A stretch of DNA of 51,990 bases. Origin: an uncultured Clostridia bacterium. GTDB lineage: Bacteria; Bacillota; Clostridia; Christensenellales; UBA1242. Shown piece after piece: positions 18,676 through 26,619 of the stretch (position 1 is the first letter of the stretch; each line of letters starts with the position of its first letter). The position numbers and the translations under genes are program-made. The stretch is from assembly GCA_934754445.1 (NCBI GenBank), contig CAKVHZ010000007.1, forward strand, positions 1 to 51,990, read 5' to 3'. The notes below the pieces were generated by a model. That model was not told the DNA's origin. It did not search any database and worked only from the letters and a program-made list of their open reading frames with translations.

Positions 18676-19512
18676 ATGTTAGATATTTTATACGAAAAAT
18701 TACTTGATTATTATAATAAGTTAAACAATTTAGGTATGCAAGAAAAAGACAAAATAATTTCAGTTAATGATTACTCAAGAAAACTATTTAATCATATTAA
18801 TAGCAGTAACTTTTTTGTTTTACAAATAGTTGATAAAGAGAATAATAAAAAATATTATCAAGCATATTACGACAAAAAAACAAAAAAAATTCAAACTCAA
18901 CATGCTATTAGTTTTAATGTTAAAGATTTAAATAAATTTTCTTATAGAATTGGTTTTTTAAATTATGATGATATTACAGCGAATGTTAAAAGCAAAATGA
19001 ATGATAATAGTGATAAAATTGTTAAAAATAGTTTAAATAGTTCTAACGAAAATATAGTTGATGTTACATATAAATATCTAAAAAAATTTTTCTTAAACCA
19101 TTATAATTCTTATAGTATATTTAGAGAAGCCGGTGTAGATAGTTATTCGCGAAATTTATGCTATGATTTAATAACTAAAAGTTATACTTTAAAAAATTTA
19201 TATGTAATAAAAGACAATATATCTAAAGAATATATGCAATGCTATTATGATAAAAAAATAAAAAAATTTGTAACAAGAAATAATAAAGAATTAAGTAAAA
19301 AAGAATTTAAAAAACTTTATGTTAGAAATGGTTGTTTAGATTACAATGATATGAGATATAATGTAGGCTTAGAAATATTTAAAAATAAAGGAAAAACTGC
19401 TTCAAAAAATTGGTTAAGAACTTGGTTAAGAGAACCCGAAGTTTATGTGATAATTAATAGTTATGAAAAAGACCTATTTGATGTTATTTCTAACGACAAA
19501 ACTTTAAATTAA
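18676..19512 (+). CDS. hypothetical protein with two copies of a YYDKK module
   Basis: I do not recognise this 278-residue, lysine- and asparagine-rich protein. It has no signal peptide or membrane segment, so it is probably cytoplasmic. It contains an internal duplication. The first copy, near residues 33-110, runs from a YSRKLF segment through YQAYYDKKTKKIQ to LNYDDITANV. The second, near 157-240, runs from YSRNLC through MQCYYDKKIKKFV to LDYNDMRYNV. I start it at 18676 because an SD (AAAGGGG) lies 6 nt upstream and a near-consensus promoter precedes it; an upstream frame extension would overlap the -10 box. It is transcribed alone and ends at a terminator. Base composition is as AT-rich as its neighbours. 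Confidence 0.8.
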   Translation: MLDILYEKLLDYYNKLNNLGMQEKDKIISVNDYSRKLFNHINSSNFFVLQIVDKENNKKYYQAYYDKKTKKIQTQHAISFNVKDLNKFSYRIGFLNYDDITANVKSKMNDNSDKIVKNSLNSSNENIVDVTYKYLKKFFLNHYNSYSIFREAGVDSYSRNLCYDLITKSYTLKNLYVIKDNISKEYMQCYYDKKIKKFVTRNNKELSKKEFKKLYVRNGCLDYNDMRYNVGLEIFKNKGKTASKNWLRTWLREPEVYVIINSYEKDLFDVISNDKTLN

Positions 19513-19520
19513 ATAATATG

Positions 19521-19549
19521 AAAAAGGAACAAATAAGTTCCTTTTTTTG
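19521..19549. terminator. terminator between convergent genes
   Basis: Stem AAAAAGGAAC/GTTCCTTTTT with an AAATAA loop and a T run on the plus strand; the A run at the left end makes it usable on the minus strand too. It serves the hypothetical gene (plus) and probably the AprX-like gene (minus, stop at 19560). Confidence 0.75.
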
Positions 19550-19559
19550 TTAGTTAAAA

Positions 19560-20696
19560 TTAAATATCAGCGTTAATTATGCCATAACCTTCAATGTTTT
19601 TATCGTTTAAAATAGATTTACAATTTTTAAGCAATATATATTTTAATTGATTAGGTGTTATTTTAGGATATTTATCTATAAGTAACGCACACACTCCAGC
19701 AACTATTGGAGTTGCAACACTTGTTCCACTCATTTTAGTAAAAAATGTTTTATCGTTTTTAAGACCTTTGATATTTACTCCACTTGCTATACAGTCTGGC
19801 TTATAATAGTTAAAAGCGGGCCCACGAGAAGAAAATTCTGCAACATCAAAATCTTCCACTTTAAAATTTCCATTTTCATCTCTTTTATCGTTTAAAGCAC
19901 CAACAGTAATAATTTTATTAGATATTCCTGGGCTTTTTATTGTTTCCATCTCTGGCCCACTATTCCCCGCTGCCGCAACAACGGTTACACCACTATTCCA
20001 TAATCTTTCCGCCCCTTTTAGTAGTGGGTCGTTATTTTTAAGCGGACTAGCACCAAAACTCATACAAACCACTTTTATATTATATCTATCTTTGTTATCG
20101 TAAACCCATTGCATCGCTTGAAGAATTGTAAATGCCCCAGTTTCGCCTTTTTCATCTAAAGCTTTTAAACTAATTAAATTACAACTTGGTGCTATTCCAC
20201 AATATTTTGAGTTTATATTTCCATGTCCACCAATAACTCCAGCAACAAAAGTGCCATGACCATTGTCATCATAAGCATAGTTTTTGTTTTTAACAAAATC
20301 TTGAAAGCAAATTATTCTATTTTTAGGGAAAATGAAATCTATATGTGGATAAATTCCTGTATCTATGACGGCGACTGTAACGCCCTTGCCTGTAAAACCT
20401 TGCTCTTTTAATTTATCTACATTAATAATTTTTTGCGCAATATCTATTTGAGCAAAAACTTTCGCTTCACTTGTTATGTAATCTACATGATTAAAATTCG
20501 CTAAACTATATATATTGTTTTTATCAAGTTTTAAACCGAAAGCATTAATAAATGGAAATTCTAAATATGTAAAATTCTTTTCTAAGTATTTTTTTGTTAA
20601 GTTAAAATTATTTGAATAGACTAAGCATTCTAATTTTTTTTGATTAACTTCTAAAAATTCTACTTCTTTAATTAAATTTGGGTCAATTTTATTCAT
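19560..20696 (-). CDS. AprX-like S8 (subtilase) serine protease
   Basis: The 378-residue subtilase has the complete catalytic set: Asp112 (VAVIDTGIYPH), His147 (DDNGHGTFVAG), oxyanion Asn245 (AAAGNSGP) and Ser326 (SGTSVATP). There is no signal peptide, which together with the sequence pattern around the triad points to the cytoplasmic AprX type of Bacillus rather than a secreted subtilisin. The first 90 residues are a distinct N-terminal region. Its ATG follows directly on the stop of the 92-residue gene upstream (TAA then ATG, no gap), so the two are co-translated. Substrate is unknown. Confidence 0.9.
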   Translation of the reverse strand: MNKIDPNLIKEVEFLEVNQKKLECLVYSNNFNLTKKYLEKNFTYLEFPFINAFGLKLDKNNIYSLANFNHVDYITSEAKVFAQIDIAQKIINVDKLKEQGFTGKGVTVAVIDTGIYPHIDFIFPKNRIICFQDFVKNKNYAYDDNGHGTFVAGVIGGHGNINSKYCGIAPSCNLISLKALDEKGETGAFTILQAMQWVYDNKDRYNIKVVCMSFGASPLKNNDPLLKGAERLWNSGVTVVAAAGNSGPEMETIKSPGISNKIITVGALNDKRDENGNFKVEDFDVAEFSSRGPAFNYYKPDCIASGVNIKGLKNDKTFFTKMSGTSVATPIVAGVCALLIDKYPKITPNQLKYILLKNCKSILNDKNIEGYGIINADI

Positions 20697-20975
20697 TTAT
20701 TTACCTATTATATCTATTAATTTTTTTAAATTATCTTTTTCTTTATCGTTCATCATTGGTGCTAAATTAGAATATATATTGTTTAATTGCTGTTTATTTA
20801 AATTTCCCTTTGCTTTTTCCCTGCTAGCAACTTTAATTAATTCATCATAGAGTTCACTACTAGATTTGTTTTTATATTTGTTTACTAGTTCTTCATAGTT
20901 AACATCGACTTTACTTTCTAACTCTTTCGCCTTTTCTAAATTTTCATTATTTTTACAAAAATTTTCAAAATCCAT
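20697..20975 (-). CDS. small helical hypothetical protein, coupled to the AprX-like protease
   Basis: This 92-residue charged protein is predicted by eye to be mostly alpha-helical (many Lys/Glu/Leu, no Gly/Pro-rich parts), has no signal peptide and is not recognised. It ends LAPMMNDKEKDNLKKLIDIIG, a pattern I recall from small Clostridia proteins of unknown role. A good SD (AGGAG) precedes the ATG. The stop codon abuts the protease start. A role as partner, inhibitor or substrate of the protease is only inferred from this arrangement. It is divergent from the Asn-rich gene at 21052. Confidence 0.75.
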   Translation of the reverse strand: MDFENFCKNNENLEKAKELESKVDVNYEELVNKYKNKSSSELYDELIKVASREKAKGNLNKQQLNNIYSNLAPMMNDKEKDNLKKLIDIIGK

Positions 20976-21005
20976 GGTTTTTCTCCTTTTTTTATGTCTA
21001 AATTA

Positions 21006-21023
21006 ATATATGATTTCATATAT
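21006..21023. promoter_or_regulatory. 18-bp palindrome between divergent genes, candidate operator
   Basis: ATATATGA, two bases, TCATATAT: a perfect 8-bp inverted repeat just upstream of a TATAAT hexamer (21025-21030) that would serve the plus-strand gene at 21052. Low complexity makes a chance origin possible. Confidence 0.4.
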
Positions 21024-21051
21024 TTATAATGATAATTATTAAGGAGTTTTT

Positions 21052-21477
21052 ATGCAAAATTTATATAATAAAGGTTACAATCCAATAGTTGAAACCATGA
21101 ATAACAATTATTTAAATACATATGGCAATATGCAAAATAATGAAAATGATTTAACGAATAACTCACAAAATACGCAAAATCAATCGCAAAATAACGAAAA
21201 TTCCGCTAACACTAACACTCAAAACATTAATCCTAACACTTTAAATAATATGAGTGGCTTATTAAATATGCTAGGTGGGAATTCAAATAATTCGTTAGAT
21301 TTATTAAAAAATTTAATGAGTGGTAACAACTCGCTAAACAAAAATGAGTTACTTATGAATTTGTTAACAAGTATGAACAATAAAACATCAACTCAAAGTA
21401 ATAAAAAAACTGCTACCATAACTGATAGCGATTTTTCTAATTTAGTAAATATTGATGATTATAATTTTATAGATTAA
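21052..21477 (+). CDS. Asn/Gln-rich low-complexity small protein
   Basis: 141 residues with an AAGGAG ribosome site 5 nt before the ATG. Residues about 15-75 are nearly all Asn, Gln, Thr and Ser, a composition like prion-like or intrinsically disordered segments. Residues about 76-112 are Leu/Met/Asn-rich (LLNMLGG, LLKNLMSG, LLMNLLTSM) and could form amphipathic helices. No signal peptide. The C-terminus is acidic and aromatic (NIDDYNFID). It is not recognised. It diverges from the 92-residue/AprX pair across a palindrome, and its stop overlaps the hemW stop by 4 nt on the opposite strand. Confidence 0.75.
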   Translation: MQNLYNKGYNPIVETMNNNYLNTYGNMQNNENDLTNNSQNTQNQSQNNENSANTNTQNINPNTLNNMSGLLNMLGGNSNNSLDLLKNLMSGNNSLNKNELLMNLLTSMNNKTSTQSNKKTATITDSDFSNLVNIDDYNFID

Positions 21478-22646
21478 ACTAATTCTAAAATTATTTGATT
21501 TAAAACTTTAAACCCTAAATCTGTTGCAAATAAATAATCATTTTTTATTTCTATTAAACCTAAATTTTTTAAATTTTCTATTTGTTTATTTTTTTCTATA
21601 GTTAAATCTTCGTTAAATTTTTGTTTAAATTCAACTAAATTTATTCCCTGTGCTTTTCGTAAATTAAGCATTATAAATTCTTCTTTTTGCTCTAATAAAG
21701 AAAGTTTATAACTATTTTTTATAGGTTTTTTATTTTCGTCCAAACTATTAAAATAATCTTTTAGTTTTTCAAAATTTTCACTTCTTTCATTATTTATTTT
21801 ACTATGAGAATTTAACCCTAACCCTAAATAATCTTGACAATTCCAATAAACTAAATTATGCTTACATTCTTTTTGAAATTTAGCAAAATTAGAAACTTCA
21901 TATCTATAAATATTATGTTTTTTTAAATAATCTAAAACAAAATCATACATTTTAACACTTTCATCTTCACTAGGCAAACTTATCTCTTTATTTTTAACCA
22001 TTAAATATAATGGTGTTCCTTCTTCTAAAATTAAACTATAACAAGAAATATGTTCTATTTTTAATTTTAATAATAGTTTTAGAGTGTTTTTTACATCTTT
22101 TATAGTTTGATTAGGAAGACCTATTAACATATCTGCATTTATATTTTTAAAATTATACTTTTTTGCGATTTTTACGGCTTTTATAAAGTCTTTTTTTGTG
22201 TGTATTCGATTAACCAACTTTAAAATTTTGTCATTAGATGACTGCAATCCAAAACTAATTCTATTAATTCCACATTCTTTATATTCCCTTGCCCGATATT
22301 CATCAAAACTATTAGGGTTACATTCTATAGTTATTTCGGCATCACTATCAATAGTAAAACATTTCTTTAATTTATCAAAAATTTTAGTAATTTCTCCTAG
22401 CCCCAAAACACTTGGAGTTCCCCCACCAATAAAAATTGTTTTTAAATAAAGATTTTTGTCTTTATAAAGTTCAATTTCTTTTAATAAATATTCCACATAT
22501 TCTCTTTGTGTTTTGTAACCATATTCAAAAGAAACAAAATTACAATAATAACATTTACTAGCACAAAAAGGTATATGAATATATAAACTAATATTTTTCA
22601 TATTGTTTTTTAAGTTATCGTTTTTCACTATCCCTACATTTTGCAT
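21474..22646 (-). CDS. hemW: radical SAM heme chaperone HemW-type protein
   Basis: The radical SAM 4Fe-4S motif CxxxCxxC is present as CASKCYYC in the context YIHIPFCASKCYYCNF. The residue after the third cysteine is Asn-Phe rather than another cysteine, which fits HemW (heme insertion chaperone) more than HemN (coproporphyrinogen dehydrogenase). Other family features are IFIGGGTPSVL, ECNPNSF and the HemN_C tail. Start choice is uncertain. The ATG at 22646 (390 residues) sits 5 nt behind a TAAAAT box with TTGTAA 16 nt further up, suggesting a leaderless start. The ATG at 22601 (375 residues) gives the usual family length but has no SD. Confidence 0.9.
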   Translation of the reverse strand: MQNVGIVKNDNLKNNMKNISLYIHIPFCASKCYYCNFVSFEYGYKTQREYVEYLLKEIELYKDKNLYLKTIFIGGGTPSVLGLGEITKIFDKLKKCFTIDSDAEITIECNPNSFDEYRAREYKECGINRISFGLQSSNDKILKLVNRIHTKKDFIKAVKIAKKYNFKNINADMLIGLPNQTIKDVKNTLKLLLKLKIEHISCYSLILEEGTPLYLMVKNKEISLPSEDESVKMYDFVLDYLKKHNIYRYEVSNFAKFQKECKHNLVYWNCQDYLGLGLNSHSKINNERSENFEKLKDYFNSLDENKKPIKNSYKLSLLEQKEEFIMLNLRKAQGINLVEFKQKFNEDLTIEKNKQIENLKNLGLIEIKNDYLFATDLGFKVLNQIILELV

Positions 22647-22651
22647 ACTTA

Positions 22652-22679
22652 ATTTTAACACAAAAATTTTTATTTACAA
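22652..22679 (-). promoter_or_regulatory. candidate hemW promoter
   Basis: Minus strand TTGTAA (22674-22679), 16-nt spacer, TAAAAT (22652-22657), then 5 nt and ATG at 22646. Confidence 0.4.
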
Positions 22680-22707
22680 AAAAGATGAAGCAATTTAGCC
22701 TCATCTT
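22676..22707 (-). terminator. terminator of the U32 gene
   Basis: Minus strand stem AAGATGA/TCATCTT (22682-22688 with 22701-22707) followed by a T run at 22676-22681. It lies 130 nt beyond the U32 stop. Confidence 0.6.
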
Positions 22708-22837
22708 AGTAAAAAACATTAATCTTTTTTATAGTTTTGTTAAACTACATTTTGATTTTACCATAAAAAATAAATAAATGCAAACAAAATTTAACATTTT
22801 TAAAAAGTTTTTTAAAAAATATTAATTTTGTAAAAAA

Positions 22838-24046
22838 TTATTCGACTTTTTGCCTTAATATATCATTTTTATGCAAAATAATATCGGTTTTAATGTAAAG
22901 TGGTTGTTGAACTTTATATGCGTCCATCACTTTAGCCCCTTCTGTATTTAATAATTCTGTAACTACTATTGTTTTATTAAAACTATCAGTTGGGCTTAAT
23001 ATTTCTAGTGTATCACCTACTTTAAATCGGTTTCTTTGCTCTATTAATGCATAACCATTTTTACTATCTTCTTTAACAAGTGCCATAAATTCATAACTTT
23101 GAATAGGGGTTGAAGTTTCTAAACATTCTTTGTCGTTACTTCCAAAATAAAATCCTGTTGTATATCTTCTATGACTTGCTTTTTCTAGTTCGTCTTTTAG
23201 TATAGTATTAAAACTCTTGCCATTATAAAAATCATCTATTGCTCTTCTATAAGCATTTGTAACTGTTGCAACATAATAAGGGCTTTTCATTCTTCCTTCT
23301 ATTTTAAAACTTCTTACTCCAGCATCATAAAGTTCTTTTATATATTCTATCATGCATAAATCTTTAGAATTTAAAATATAAGTGCCTTTGTCGTCTTCTT
23401 GAATATCTAAATAATTATCTCGGTTTTTTTCTCTAATAGAATATTCCCACCTGCAAGCCTGAACACACGCCCCACGATTGGAATCTCTACCTGTTAAATA
23501 GTTAGAAAGTAAACATCTTCCACTGTAACTTATGCACATAGCACCATGTATAAAAGTTTCTAAAACAATATCTTTAGGAAGATAATCTCTAATTTCTTTT
23601 ATTTCATTAATGCTTAATTCTCGTGCCAAAACTAATCTTTTAGCACCATATTTTACATACTCCATTGCCGAATATTTATTTGTTACACTAGCTTGAGTAG
23701 AAACATGAATTTCCATATTAGGAGCGACATTTTTAATTACGCTCATTATACCAATATCGCTAACTATCACAGCATCAACTTTAATTTCGTCTAAATATTT
23801 AACATACTCTTCTAAACCATTAAAATCACTATTGTGTGCTAAAATATTTAAAGTTATATAACATTTTTTACCTAAACTATGAGCAAATTCTACACTTTGT
23901 TTTAATTCCTCTTCATCAAAATTAGAAGAAAAAGCACGAAGACCAAACTTCTTCCCTGCCATATAAACAGCATCTGCCCCAAAGTAGAAAGCAGTTTTTA
24001 ATTTTTCCATATCGCCCGCTGGGCTTAATAATTCAATTTTATCCAT
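22838..24046 (-). CDS. U32 family protein, TrhP/RlhA-like RNA hydroxylation factor
   Basis: The 402-residue protein starts IELLSPAGDMEKLKTAFYFGADAVY, typical of the peptidase U32 family. It carries the family signature ETFIHGAMCISYSGRCLLS followed by NRGACVQACRWEY, where the four cysteines probably hold an Fe-S cluster. Characterised relatives (TrhP, RlhA) introduce 5-hydroxyuridine/cytidine into tRNA or 23S rRNA; proteolysis is not established for this type. The length is close to Bacillus TrhP1-type proteins. The C-terminal 80 residues form the small beta domain of this subgroup. No SD is present: a TATAAT hexamer lies exactly 6 nt before the ATG. Confidence 0.88.
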   Translation of the reverse strand: MDKIELLSPAGDMEKLKTAFYFGADAVYMAGKKFGLRAFSSNFDEEELKQSVEFAHSLGKKCYITLNILAHNSDFNGLEEYVKYLDEIKVDAVIVSDIGIMSVIKNVAPNMEIHVSTQASVTNKYSAMEYVKYGAKRLVLARELSINEIKEIRDYLPKDIVLETFIHGAMCISYSGRCLLSNYLTGRDSNRGACVQACRWEYSIREKNRDNYLDIQEDDKGTYILNSKDLCMIEYIKELYDAGVRSFKIEGRMKSPYYVATVTNAYRRAIDDFYNGKSFNTILKDELEKASHRRYTTGFYFGSNDKECLETSTPIQSYEFMALVKEDSKNGYALIEQRNRFKVGDTLEILSPTDSFNKTIVVTELLNTEGAKVMDAYKVQQPLYIKTDIILHKNDILRQKVE

Positions 24047-24052
24047 ATATTT

Positions 24053-24058
24053 ATTATA
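24053..24058 (-). promoter_or_regulatory. -10 box of the U32 gene, leaderless type
   Basis: TATAAT on the minus strand, then 6 nt (AAATAT) and the ATG at 24046. No good -35 match is seen at 16-18 nt. Confidence 0.5.
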
Positions 24059-24097
24059 ACATATAAATTAAAAAAATTAAAACAAACAGAAAATTAT

Positions 24098-24125
24098 TTG
24101 TAAATATTTTTTAATTAATTATAAT
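24098..24125 (+). promoter_or_regulatory. promoter of the phosphoesterase gene, leaderless type
   Basis: TTGTAA (24098-24103), 16-nt spacer, TATAAT (24120-24125), 6 nt, ATG at 24132. No SD fits in the gap. Confidence 0.55.
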
Positions 24126-24131
24126 AATTAT

Positions 24132-25289
24132 ATGAAAACAAAACAAAAAGTAAAAATTAAAAAAGTAAAAATAGATAAATATTATAAGCGAATATTTTGC
24201 TTAATAGTTACATTAATATCGCTTTTAACCTTTTTTATTGCTACTTGGTTTTGCGGAGACACATCTACTATAAATTACATAAATGCGTATGATTTTTCAA
24301 TTGAGCCAACTAAAATAGAAATAACTAAACACCCTACAGAAAATTATGTAGAAATCAACAATAAAACTGGTAGACCACTTAAAATTTTACAATTAAGTGA
24401 TTTACATATTGGCTGTGGATATTTGTCTTTATCTTTAGACAAAAAACTTGTAAATGAAGTTTTTAAATGTGTTAGCATTGTAAATCCTGATTTAATTATA
24501 GTTACTGGCGATGCGATTTCACCTATTTATATAACAAGTGGGACAAGAAACAGTTATTTACAAATAGATGCTTTTATTAATTTAATGGAAAAATTAAATA
24601 GACCATATACATATACTTTTGGTAACCACGATGAAAGAGGTCTTGCCAGTAAAAAATATTTTTCAAATAGACTTGAACTTGCACCGAATTCTTTTTATTT
24701 AAGCGGAGATAAAAACTTAAGTGGTGAAGGCAATTATTATGCTAAAGTTTTAAATGATGGAATACTTGTTTCTTCTTTAATGTTTTTAGATAATGGAACT
24801 GGTAATTTTATTGAAAGATATAAAGGAATAGACAATAATCAATTGGTGTGGTATGAAAAAAGTATAAATAGTTTAAAACAAGAAAAGTCAACAATTAAAA
24901 ATCTTTTATTTATGCATATTCCTTTGCCCGAATATAAAAATGCATATACTAGATGGTCTAGTGGCGATGAAAACTATGTTAAAATTTTAGGCTCTAAAAA
25001 TGAAAAATTTAGTCCTACAAAACAAAATGGCTTATATGAAAAAATTAAAAATCTTGATGTAACAAAATGGCTATTTTGCGGTCACAACCACACAAACAAT
25101 TTTTCAATTTTAGAACTCTCAACAGGTATAACTTTCTCTTATGGCATGAGTATGGATTATTCAGCCTATCCCCTTTTAAAATTTAAAAATGAATATCGTG
25201 GTGGAAAAACAATAGAAATTAATAGTTTAGGCGAAGTTAGTATAAAACTTGCCCCTCAAAAATTAAATTATACTGAATGTGTTATGTGA
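24132..25289 (+). CDS. membrane-anchored calcineurin-like metallophosphoesterase
   Basis: 385 residues. A basic N-terminus is followed by one membrane segment (about residues 18-38), so the catalytic domain should face outside. All metal-binding blocks of the calcineurin-like family are visible: LSDLHIG (Asp, His), VTGDAIS (Asp), FGNHDERG (Asn-His), MHIPLPE (His) and GHNHTNN (His pairs). Such enzymes act on phosphomono- or diesters; the substrate here is unknown, and related Bacillota proteins are annotated as Icc/YkuE-like phosphoesterases. It is transcribed alone from a promoter whose -10 box lies 6 nt from the ATG, and it ends at a strong bidirectional terminator. The stop is TGA. Confidence 0.9.
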   Translation: MKTKQKVKIKKVKIDKYYKRIFCLIVTLISLLTFFIATWFCGDTSTINYINAYDFSIEPTKIEITKHPTENYVEINNKTGRPLKILQLSDLHIGCGYLSLSLDKKLVNEVFKCVSIVNPDLIIVTGDAISPIYITSGTRNSYLQIDAFINLMEKLNRPYTYTFGNHDERGLASKKYFSNRLELAPNSFYLSGDKNLSGEGNYYAKVLNDGILVSSLMFLDNGTGNFIERYKGIDNNQLVWYEKSINSLKQEKSTIKNLLFMHIPLPEYKNAYTRWSSGDENYVKILGSKNEKFSPTKQNGLYEKIKNLDVTKWLFCGHNHTNNFSILELSTGITFSYGMSMDYSAYPLLKFKNEYRGGKTIEINSLGEVSIKLAPQKLNYTECVM

Positions 25290-25318
25290 TTTTTTAAAAA
25301 GACTTTATTATAATAAAA

Positions 25319-25360
25319 AAAAGGAGTTTACTTTTTAGTATTACTCCTTTTATTTTTTAT
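25319..25360. terminator. bidirectional terminator between convergent genes
   Basis: 9-bp stem AAAAGGAGT/ACTCCTTTT (25319-25327 and 25343-25351) with a T-rich tract on both strands. It ends the phosphoesterase gene (plus) and probably the rpiB-DUF3592 unit (minus). Confidence 0.8.
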
Positions 25361-25438
25361 TTTGTTTCAAAAATTATTATGTTTTCTATTTTACATTTAA
25401 TTATTATTTTTTTAATTTTTCTTTTTCTTTCTTCTTGC

Positions 25439-26119
25439 TTAGTTTTCATTTGAGTAATCGTCATACATATCGTCAATATCTATAAAATATTTCTTGAAAT
25501 TGTTTGGGTCATAATAAATTGCAACTAATTTATTAAATATATTAAAACTATCTAGTTTAGGATAATTTTGTTTAAAAAATACAACTTGACCTGATAATTT
25601 GTAAGCACATTCTACAGTATATGGCACATTGCCATTATACATAATTCCACTAGTTTTTTGAGAAACATCGGTTATTTTTGCATAAATTTTTTGTCCATTT
25701 TCTTTTAACCAATTAATTTTTTTATTTTTTACTCTAATTCCTATAATGCACCCTAGAGAAACCCCTAAAAACAAAATTGCTAAACTACCCATAATAATAG
25801 GAAGACTGTTTAACGAACTTTCTACATGTATATCATAAACATTATGTGGATTGTATCTTATATTAAGTTTTTGTCCCAATTGCCAACTACTATCATAATC
25901 TTTTAATGGTGCATTTACAACACGCCCACTCTCAGCATCAAAAGACACATAAATTATTTCGTCATAATAATTAACTTGCGTTATTGTTGCTTCGGCTTTA
26001 GTGTAATATTTTTTTACTGTTAATGATTGATTAAATGTTATAATAGAAAAACAACCAAAAAACACACCAAAAACAAGTAAAATAATTATTGAAGCGATAA
26101 GCCCTTTATTTTTTTTCAT
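25439..26119 (-). CDS. DUF3592-type membrane protein
   Basis: 226 residues with two membrane segments (roughly residues 6-29 and 103-128), each followed by a soluble beta-rich domain with the pattern AxITxVxxxxxxxxYxVxxxY and IxYxPxN near its end. That repeated layout is characteristic of DUF3592 proteins, whose function is unknown. I start at 26119 because the SD (GGAG) lies 6 nt before that ATG; an ATG four codons earlier overlaps the SD itself. The start lies inside the 3' end of rpiB (14-nt overlap), so the two are co-transcribed. Confidence 0.75.
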   Translation of the reverse strand: MKKNKGLIASIIILLVFGVFFGCFSIITFNQSLTVKKYYTKAEATITQVNYYDEIIYVSFDAESGRVVNAPLKDYDSSWQLGQKLNIRYNPHNVYDIHVESSLNSLPIIMGSLAILFLGVSLGCIIGIRVKNKKINWLKENGQKIYAKITDVSQKTSGIMYNGNVPYTVECAYKLSGQVVFFKQNYPKLDSFNIFNKLVAIYYDPNNFKKYFIDIDDMYDDYSNEN

Positions 26120-26540
26120 TTTCTTCTCCATCTATGCTATTTATTCTTTCTAAGTGTCTACCCCCTGCAAACGGAGTAAATAAAAAGTTTTTAATCATTT
26201 TTTTATACAAAAAACTTTTACCCTTTAACACTAAAACATTACAGTCGTTATGTTCTCTACAAAGTTTACTTGCTTTTGTGGTGTAACAAAGTCCTGCTCT
26301 AATGCCTTTAAATCTATTAGCAACAATACTCATACCTATTCCACTTTTACAAATTAAAATACCTTTATTTTCGCCATTTTCTAAAACCTTTTCGCAAAGT
26401 TTTTTGCCAAAGTCCACATAACTTACACTTTTTATGCTATTAGTGCCTAAATCTTCAAATTTAATATCCATTTTCGATAAATATTTTTTAATTTTTTCTT
26501 TCAATAAATATCCACCATGGTCGCTTGCTAAATAAATCAT
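26106..26540 (-). CDS. rpiB: ribose-5-phosphate isomerase B family (RpiB/LacAB)
   Basis: RpiB interconverts ribose 5-phosphate and ribulose 5-phosphate in the pentose phosphate pathway. The 144-residue protein has SDHGG (Asp7, His8), the active-site cysteine Cys64 in GILICKSGIGMSI, GIRAGLC and REHNDCNVL, and a C-terminal FAGGRHLERI. In most RpiB proteins the active-site loop reads CGTGIG; here it is CKSGIG, so Gly-Thr is replaced by Lys-Ser. This may shift substrate preference toward other sugar phosphates, so the exact isomerase is not certain. TATAAT lies 6 nt before the ATG, with no SD. Confidence 0.85.
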   Translation of the reverse strand: MIYLASDHGGYLLKEKIKKYLSKMDIKFEDLGTNSIKSVSYVDFGKKLCEKVLENGENKGILICKSGIGMSIVANRFKGIRAGLCYTTKASKLCREHNDCNVLVLKGKSFLYKKMIKNFLFTPFAGGRHLERINSIDGEENEKK

Positions 26541-26546
26541 ATAAAT

Positions 26547-26552
26547 ATTATA
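26547..26552 (-). promoter_or_regulatory. -10 box of rpiB, leaderless type
   Basis: TATAAT on the minus strand, six bases (ATTTAT), then the ATG at 26540. Confidence 0.5.
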
Positions 26553-26595
26553 TTATTTTTTATAACTTTTAACAAATATTTTTATTAAAAACTAT

Positions 26596-26618
26596 AAAAA
26601 AATGTGCTTATGCACATT
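26596..26618 (-). terminator. terminator of the topoisomerase IV operon
   Basis: Minus strand stem AATGTGC/GCACATT with a 4-nt loop (26601-26618), beginning 1 nt after the parC stop and followed by a T run. Confidence 0.75.
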
Positions 26619-26619
26619 T

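Noticed and set aside
25287..25289. Possible recoding of TGA as tryptophan, given the extreme AT content
   Set aside because: TGA ends complete genes (for example the phosphoesterase and the 73-codon gene before mazF) and Trp is encoded by TGG throughout.
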